The notes beneath the pieces are model-generated. The model saw only the letters and a program-made list of their open reading frames with translations. It was not told the origin of the DNA and ran no database searches. Both the position numbers and the translations under genes were made by a program. From NCBI RefSeq assembly GCF_004194535.1, contig NZ_CP025781.1, positions 372,001-436,000 of the forward strand: a stretch of 64,000 nt of DNA. Reading direction: 5' to 3'. Below, piece after piece: positions 58,912-64,000 of this stretch. Every line of letters starts with the position of its first letter. Position 1 is the stretch's first letter. Source of the DNA: Iodobacter fluviatilis. GTDB lineage: Bacteria; Pseudomonadota; Gammaproteobacteria; Burkholderiales; Chitinibacteraceae.

Positions 58912-59305
58912 CCGTAATCACCCTTAAAAACTCTTCATAGCTCCTGATATAATCACTTTCTTCAAAGTAACTATCTGCCAAAACCAGCAATACGCAATCT
59001 TCACTAAAATCATACATCTCCCGCCAAATAGGAGATTCAATCAAAAGCCCCTGAGCAGGATCATCCAGTAATAAACTAATTTGCTCTTTACCGTCATCTA
59101 AAAGAAACCGGCAAGAACCACGCATCACAATAGCAAGCTGCTTCAATTTTCTGTGCGCATGTAGCCCACGGCGAACACCCTGCTTGGTTCCAAATAAATA
59201 ATAAACACGCTTTATCTGAAAAGGGATATTTTTTTGCTCTTCCAGAGCCACTAATGATCCGCGATCATCACCGTGTTTTTGTAGCTGAATCAGTCTAATT
59301 AGCAT
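58901..59305 (-). CDS. dTDP-4-oxo-6-deoxyglucose 3,4-ketoisomerase (FdtA/QdtA/WxcM-like)
   Basis: The 134-aa cupin isomerase shows the family motifs [44 protein letters not shown] (with the HAH histidines, about 32-62) and [25 protein letters not shown]. It converts dTDP-4-keto-6-deoxyglucose to the 3-keto sugar. Whether the galacto (Fuc3N) or gluco (Qui3N) product forms cannot be read with certainty. RmlA/RmlB, which would supply the substrate, are not in the window. Confidence 0.92.
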   Translation of the reverse strand: MLIRLIQLQKHGDDRGSLVALEEQKNIPFQIKRVYYLFGTKQGVRRGLHAHRKLKQLAIVMRGSCRFLLDDGKEQISLLLDDPAQGLLIESPIWREMYDFSEDCVLLVLADSYFEESDYIRSYEEFLRVITDDS

Positions 59306-59362
59306 TAAATGGCCTCTTTATTGAAAGAAACACAAAAGCATCCAAAGCTATAAATTTACAAT

Positions 59363-60469
59363 TTATACGCCTCCAAGCCCATTCTCATTAAACCTGAAAT
59401 ATTGATCATGAAAAGAATGATCCTGCTTTAATAAAGTGGATATTGCTCTTTGTAAGCGCTGCAAAATTTCATTACAACGTACATCAACATGATGGTTAGC
59501 CAAACCAGAACTAACCCGTTGAATAAGCCCCCCCTCCCCCGATGCATCAAATAAATCTATTGCTGTTTGAACAATACGCTGAGGCTCTATCAAATCATTA
59601 ACATCATAATAAAGCGGGGTTGCACCTAGATATGCAACTTCTGGTAGATTCTGATAAAACCGAGGAACAATAGGAATACCCCCAGTCAGTAATGCATTAT
59701 AAACGCGGATTGGAACCCCGCCTAAAACAGGCGCAATCCAATGCGATTTATAAGCAGCCCATTCTTGAAAATTATCTAAATCTGATCGTTCTTTGAAATC
59801 ATTATTTGTAAAGCCAACAGATGGGAAATGCTGCATGACGGAGGCTACAACCCGATTTCTCTTGGCATATTTTTCGTAATGCACATGCATACCGAAAGGC
59901 TGGTTCTGACGCTCCACCAATAAAACATCTAAATGATTCAATATATATTGTCGCGACCACTGATGAACACATGGAAAAACCGGCCCAAGAATGCATGAAT
60001 TAAAATGAGACAATGTAAAATTTATTTCAGATGTTGCAGGAATATAAAAATCGCAATGCATTGCACAAAGCGCGCTCATTTGTAACCAATGCTGCGAATC
60101 CCAATCCCAAATCACAAAGATGGCCTGTGGATTTTTTTGATAAAAATCCACATAAGCTGGCAACATTTTACCAATGTCGTTATTTAACAAAATAAATACA
60201 GAGCCAGCGGGTACATCAAGTGGTAGAGACTGAAAAAAATCAGCCTCTAAACAAACAAACTCTGCACCATGGCTAACTGGCAGGGCAAATTTCAGATGGT
60301 TTCCTAAATAAACCTTTGTAAAACATGAAAAATCATATTGATTTAGTTTTTTTTCCAAATTTATTTTCTTACTATACACCAGAGAATCTAACAATGGGTC
60401 TTGCAAAAAATTTGAAAACTGTGTGGCGCTTTCTGCCAAACCTTCAATCAATTGATAAACATCATTCAT
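59363..60469 (-). CDS. glycosyltransferase-like protein of the glycan island, unknown
   Basis: The 368-aa product (start ATG at 60469, preceded by AAGGAA) has no signal peptide. It contains FVIWDWDSQHWLQMSALCAM and, in the C-terminal half, IAPVLGGVPIRVYNALLTGG followed by IPIVPRFYQNLPEV. The last pattern resembles the sugar-nucleotide-binding half of GT-B or CgeB-like glycosyltransferases. I do not recognise a named family. It lies between the FdtA-like gene (57 bp) and a methyltransferase gene (45 bp). Confidence 0.65.
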   Translation of the reverse strand: MNDVYQLIEGLAESATQFSNFLQDPLLDSLVYSKKINLEKKLNQYDFSCFTKVYLGNHLKFALPVSHGAEFVCLEADFFQSLPLDVPAGSVFILLNNDIGKMLPAYVDFYQKNPQAIFVIWDWDSQHWLQMSALCAMHCDFYIPATSEINFTLSHFNSCILGPVFPCVHQWSRQYILNHLDVLLVERQNQPFGMHVHYEKYAKRNRVVASVMQHFPSVGFTNNDFKERSDLDNFQEWAAYKSHWIAPVLGGVPIRVYNALLTGGIPIVPRFYQNLPEVAYLGATPLYYDVNDLIEPQRIVQTAIDLFDASGEGGLIQRVSSGLANHHVDVRCNEILQRLQRAISTLLKQDHSFHDQYFRFNENGLGGV

Positions 60470-60514
60470 TATATTTCCTTCATAGCAAATCAGCTTTTCC
60501 CTGCCCAGCATCGA

Positions 60515-61375
60515 TTAAAATGCGCTAGAGCCATTTAAATACGGGTTTGTATCCGTGCGAAGAAATCGCCATTCCGGATTCTGCTGTGCCAGTAGATCAA
60601 AAAGCTCAACAGTCACTGTGCTTTTAAAAAAAACTGCCTGCACATAGCTTGCCACTACTTCACCCGCATGCATTGCCGTGGTTAATTGCTCGGTGCGCGT
60701 GCGTGTTGATTCCCAAATTGGATCGCCATCGTTACACATGGCAAATTCGCAACCCGTTGTATAGACATCCATCATTTTTTTAGTGGCAATGCCTCTTATA
60801 TTTAAACCATAGGCAATTTTTTCTAATTCCCTAGTGGAATACTGATAAACATAATTGCCAACTGATTCATAATGAGGCTGGCTCTGATCCACGCGGCAGG
60901 GGTAATCTACCCAAGGGTCTTGTGGCTCTATCACTACCACGCCGTAGCGCGCCACGCGAAACATTTCATAAATAGCAGCGTAGGGCCTGCTCATATGGTG
61001 CAATGCTTCTTTGCATAAAATAAAATCAAATGAATCATCAGCAAAGCTTAGTGATTCTGCATTTTCAATTGAAATATTCTGAATTAAGCCGGCTGCTTTT
61101 GTTTCTGCCAATACAGCATCATCCAAATCAGTTGCCAAGACTTCACGATAACCCGCTTGCAATAAGCGCCAGGCGTCGTAGCCTGCACCGTCGCCCACGG
61201 TAAGCCATGAAAAATCTTTTAGGCCGCCTAATACTTCAAATACCGCCGCATATAAACGGGTTTGCCGCCAATAGCCCACGCTGCTTGAAGTCCACCATGA
61301 ATCATATAATGTACGATGATGTGCATCGGTCATAAACTCAGCCCAATGCTTTTCATGGATCTCATTCATTGACAT
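60515..61375 (-). CDS. SAM-dependent methyltransferase (class I)
   Basis: The 286-aa protein has a Rossmann methyltransferase core: motif I WLTVGDGAGYDAWRLLQAG (about 57-75), ATDLDDAVLAETK, NAESLSFADDSFDFILCKEALHHM and the post-motif PYAAIYEMFRVARYGVVVIEPQ. A long C-terminal part (about 170-286) has no recognisable domain. In this setting it may methylate a sugar or a glycosylated protein, but the substrate is not defined. Start ATG at 61375 (MSMNEIHEKHW). Confidence 0.82.
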   Translation of the reverse strand: MSMNEIHEKHWAEFMTDAHHRTLYDSWWTSSSVGYWRQTRLYAAVFEVLGGLKDFSWLTVGDGAGYDAWRLLQAGYREVLATDLDDAVLAETKAAGLIQNISIENAESLSFADDSFDFILCKEALHHMSRPYAAIYEMFRVARYGVVVIEPQDPWVDYPCRVDQSQPHYESVGNYVYQYSTRELEKIAYGLNIRGIATKKMMDVYTTGCEFAMCNDGDPIWESTRTRTEQLTTAMHAGEVVASYVQAVFFKSTVTVELFDLLAQQNPEWRFLRTDTNPYLNGSSAF

Positions 61376-61422
61376 AGCGGCAGCCTTTTATATCATCATC
61401 AATTCAAAATTAAGTAATTTAT

Positions 61423-61917
61423 TTATTTTGGAATTTCTACTTTTTGCATCACCGTAAGTAAATGCGGGCCACGCCATTCTTGTAATTTAATTTCAAAAGC
61501 ACCATTAAACCCATAAGCAGCAGCCCACCGATTTACATTATCAAAATAGGCCTGAAATGTTTGATCAGTAATAATATTAACGTGGGTTGGGTCGCGAAAT
61601 GCTTCCGGATGAGGGTAAGCGGGAGTAAAAGACAGAAATTGCCCGCCCACTTTTAATACCCGATAAACTTCATTCATCACTTCTACAAAAGCATTTCTAC
61701 GATCAGGTACGTAGATAACGCGGGGGATATGCTCTAAAAAATCATGGGCGGTAACAAAATCAAAATAGCCATCTTCAAATGGAATAGGCTCTATCACCAA
61801 ATCTGCGCATTTAATATTGGCATCTAGATCTTCCCTTACATCGATACCAAATACTTCGTCGGCATTAAACGGGTTTTTAGGGCTGGGCCCACAACCAATA
61901 TCTAGGCTTCGTGACAT
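61423..61917 (-). CDS. small SAM-dependent methyltransferase
   Basis: The 164-aa protein starts directly at motif I (MSRSLDIGCGPSPKNPFNADEVFG, residues 1-24). It continues with GIDVREDLDANIKCADL, FDFVTAHDFLEHIPRV, and VYRVLKVGGQFLSFTPAYPH. It is a minimal class I methyltransferase lacking an N-terminal cap, of the type often found in LPS and O-antigen clusters. The ATG at 61917 follows AGGAGGC, a strong ribosome-binding site. Confidence 0.85.
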   Translation of the reverse strand: MSRSLDIGCGPSPKNPFNADEVFGIDVREDLDANIKCADLVIEPIPFEDGYFDFVTAHDFLEHIPRVIYVPDRRNAFVEVMNEVYRVLKVGGQFLSFTPAYPHPEAFRDPTHVNIITDQTFQAYFDNVNRWAAAYGFNGAFEIKLQEWRGPHLLTVMQKVEIPK

Positions 61918-61970
61918 ATTGCCTCCTTATTATTTTAAACCTTGACTATAAAGTGACCCAGTGTTGCCGC

Positions 61971-63866
61971 TTAATGACTTAATTCATCTTGGTATTCGCC
62001 CAGCTGCTGCGCTCGCCACATGGCAATATAGGCATTTTCTAAATTTTGACAAAGCCCTTTGGTATCAAATAAAGCGAAGTTGGCTTTATTATTGATCAAT
62101 TTTTGTTTTACGCTAGTTAATTGTTCAGGCTTATTTATTAATTGCAAAATAAGACTTTCATACTCTACTAGGGAATGCGTAACAAGCTCTGGCAAGCCAA
62201 TGGCATGCAACAGGCTAGCTGCCACACGGGATGGAAATGAATTACCCATATATGTAACCACCGGCAACCCCGCCATCAAAGCGTCAGCGGCGGTGGTATG
62301 CGCGTTATAAGGGTGGGTATCGAGAAACACATCCGCTTGGCGATAGCGGGCAAGGTGGTCTTCAACCAAGGGAACTCGATTGGCAAACACCAGCCTATCT
62401 GCCGCCACACCTCTTAGCTCTGCCTCTTTACGTAAATTGCGCTGGGATATTTCCCCTCTAGACATCAGCCACAACACGCTGCCAGGAACCTGGCTTAGTA
62501 GCCGCATCCAAACATCAAACACCGGTGGGGAAATTTTGTAATCATGGCTAAATGAACAAAACACCACGCCTGTTTCTGGCAGGCCGCATTCAGCCCGCGT
62601 AGGGGTGCGCTCGGCTATTTGCACACTACTATCGGTAGGCAGATAAGTATCGGGCAAATAAACCACCTTCTCTGTATAAAAAGGCTGGTGATCTGGCGGA
62701 ATGATATGGCGATCGGCAATGATATAGTCAATATAATCAATGCCCATTGTGCCTGGATAACCCAAGTAATTCACTTGAATAGGAGCGGGTCTAAAGCTCA
62801 GAATATCGGTACGAGTATCCGAGGTATAGCCACCCAAATCCACCACGATATCAATTTCCATATCCCTTAGCATTTGGGCTACTTGCTCTGAGCCCATTTC
62901 TCGCACATCAATAAATTGATCGAATGCATTTAACATTCGCGAGCGTAAGCGACTTTGATCATCAATCCCTAGCGAAATAGCAATGATTTCAAAACGCGAT
63001 TTATCATGCTGCTCAAACACCCCCGCCATAAGATGTCCAACAGGGTGCTCACGCAAATCTGGAGATAAATAGGCTAAGCGTATTTTTTTATGCCGATAGC
63101 GCTCCCCCTGCCAAAATGATTTGCTATTTTTTGGGCAATATTGATTAGCAAAAATTTGCGCGGCTAATAAATGATCTGCTGCGCTATCGGATACCGACAT
63201 AAAAGCAAGCGATTTGCACGCAGTTTTACCTGCCCTTAGGCCATTAGTAATTTGCTCGCAGGATTGTTTGAAATCGCGCCAATCACAGATATGCATGCGT
63301 TCATAAAATAGCAGACCCAAGCCATAATTGTAATCGGGCTGGATTTTAAGTAGGCGCTCAAATAAGGCAATCGCCTGCTCGCTTTGCTTAAACTCGGTAA
63401 GCATAATACCGCTATTACCTAGAGCAGAAACATGATCTGGGTTGATAGCTAAAATTCTTTGGAATCTTGCTAATGCATCTAAATGCCTATACATGCCTCT
63501 AAGCAACACACCGCTATTAAGTAAAACGCTTAAATCATTTGGATCTAGCTCTAAAGCAGCATCAAAGCACTTTAAAGCCGCTTCTTTATCCCCCATGGCT
63601 TGTACAATCGAGCCTTGCAAATATCTTAGCAAAGCAAACTGGGGGGCCGCCTCTATGCCGCGCTCACTGAGTTGCAAGGCCTGCTTTAACTGGCCAGCAT
63701 TCAATGCAATTAACCCTAATGAGTATAATGCTGCCGCATTATTTGGCTCTAAATCTAAGATATCATTAAATAATACTCGAGCTGCCTCAACATTTCCTTG
63801 ATTTTGAAAATTGATTGCACTATGCAGTTTTTCAGAAATGGGCATTGTTAGACTCTTTGCATTCAT
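61971..63866 (-). CDS. TPR-containing O-GlcNAc-transferase-like glycosyltransferase (GT41/SPINDLY type)
   Basis: The 631-aa protein has five or more TPRs over about residues 10-190 (AALYSLGLIALNAGQLKQAL, PNDLSVLLNSGVLLRG, HVSALGNSGIMLTEF). A GT41-type catalytic half follows: RLAYLSPDLREHPVGHL, DIVVDLGGYTSDTRTDIL, RPAPIQVNYLGYPGTMG, HDYKISPPVFDVWMRLL and FLDTHPYNAHTTAADALMAGLPVVT (last motif about 530-554). Such proteins glycosylate serines and threonines of flagellins or surface proteins, or act in glycan assembly. It heads the minus-strand island. A second in-frame ATG at 63845 (MPISEKL) has a better GAG-containing leader and could be the true start. Confidence 0.9.
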   Translation of the reverse strand: MNAKSLTMPISEKLHSAINFQNQGNVEAARVLFNDILDLEPNNAAALYSLGLIALNAGQLKQALQLSERGIEAAPQFALLRYLQGSIVQAMGDKEAALKCFDAALELDPNDLSVLLNSGVLLRGMYRHLDALARFQRILAINPDHVSALGNSGIMLTEFKQSEQAIALFERLLKIQPDYNYGLGLLFYERMHICDWRDFKQSCEQITNGLRAGKTACKSLAFMSVSDSAADHLLAAQIFANQYCPKNSKSFWQGERYRHKKIRLAYLSPDLREHPVGHLMAGVFEQHDKSRFEIIAISLGIDDQSRLRSRMLNAFDQFIDVREMGSEQVAQMLRDMEIDIVVDLGGYTSDTRTDILSFRPAPIQVNYLGYPGTMGIDYIDYIIADRHIIPPDHQPFYTEKVVYLPDTYLPTDSSVQIAERTPTRAECGLPETGVVFCSFSHDYKISPPVFDVWMRLLSQVPGSVLWLMSRGEISQRNLRKEAELRGVAADRLVFANRVPLVEDHLARYRQADVFLDTHPYNAHTTAADALMAGLPVVTYMGNSFPSRVAASLLHAIGLPELVTHSLVEYESLILQLINKPEQLTSVKQKLINNKANFALFDTKGLCQNLENAYIAMWRAQQLGEYQDELSH

Positions 63867-63929
63867 AAAAAGTGATTATATTTAAATGGGTTTACTACTA
63901 TGGTCCAATTTTCTATGCCATAAAACGAG

Positions 63930-64000
63930 TCAAGGTTCTCTAATTGCCTCTTCCATTGCCTTAGTTAAAGGCCAAAGCAGATAGGAAATAACCGAGCGTT
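63930..64000 (-). CDS. 3' end of a further minus-strand gene (partial)
   Basis: A minus-strand frame enters from beyond the window and ends with SYLLWPLTKAMEEAIREP and a TGA at 63930-63932, 63 bp upstream of the TPR transferase gene. The fragment is too short to identify; position suggests it belongs to the same glycan/surface island. Confidence 0.4.
   Translation of the reverse strand, partial: RSVISYLLWPLTKAMEEAIREP

Overview
The window reads as a chromosome segment of a Gram-negative proteobacterium, most likely a betaproteobacterium of the Neisseriales (Iodobacter/Chitinibacter-like). This taxonomic placement is an inference. It rests on the gene set (glycine-riboswitch gcvTHP, RlmM, class I fumarase, PA4780-type RIO kinase, PACE efflux pump, betaproteobacterial COG4255-like protein), on moderate GC, and on sigma32-type and sigma70-type promoters. 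I saw no rRNA, tRNA or CRISPR array.

Layout. 1-2108: three minus-strand housekeeping genes (COG4255-like, GNAT, RIO1-like kinase). 2399-3302: a yhcH/tabA-type gene destroyed by two different inverted-repeat elements. 3585-16430: one very large type I-secreted adhesin (4281 aa) with a LapA-like retention module, a candidate LapG cleavage site, about 28 VCBS repeats and a C-terminal RTX block. 16.4-25.5 kb: an arsC relic, clpB behind a heat-shock promoter, a MASE1-GGDEF diguanylate cyclase, a SulP anion transporter and a BCCT choline/betaine-type transporter. 25.6-30.6 kb: tandem glycine riboswitch and gcvT-gcvH-gcvP, with long imperfect hairpin repeats in both intergenic gaps. 30.6-33.7 kb: an IS3-family relic, a secreted zinc-peptidase-like pair, a sufS relic and a frameshifted NUDIX gene. 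33.8-50.1 kb: a large hybrid histidine kinase, metG, a glycine-rich outer-membrane-type protein, a divergent PACE/LysR pair, a run of small conserved genes, a frameshifted sensor kinase and rlmM. 50.1-56.5 kb: mscL behind a palindromic leader, a decayed GGDEF gene, hutC-like regulator, fumarase, a phnF-type regulator broken by mobile repeats, and a NUDIX hydrolase. 56.5-64 kb: a minus-strand glycan island with an O-GlcNAc-transferase-like TPR protein, methyltransferases, an FdtA/FdtC/FdtB set for a dTDP-3-acetamido-3,6-dideoxyhexose, and two glycosyltransferase-like unknowns.

How it fits together. The adhesin, diguanylate cyclase, hybrid kinase and glycan island suggest a surface/biofilm lifestyle, although the adhesin's secretion and LapD/LapG partners are not in this window. 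The glycine cleavage genes form one riboswitch-controlled unit. The most unusual material is the mobile-repeat layer. A family of 168-bp MITE-like elements (two sequence subtypes, shared terminal repeats, CTAG target duplication) and a 266-bp element that can fold into a three-way junction have both hit coding genes. A second theme is a series of single-base losses in G/C homopolymers that break several genes. These are either assembly errors or real decay, and this must be settled before those genes are called pseudogenes.
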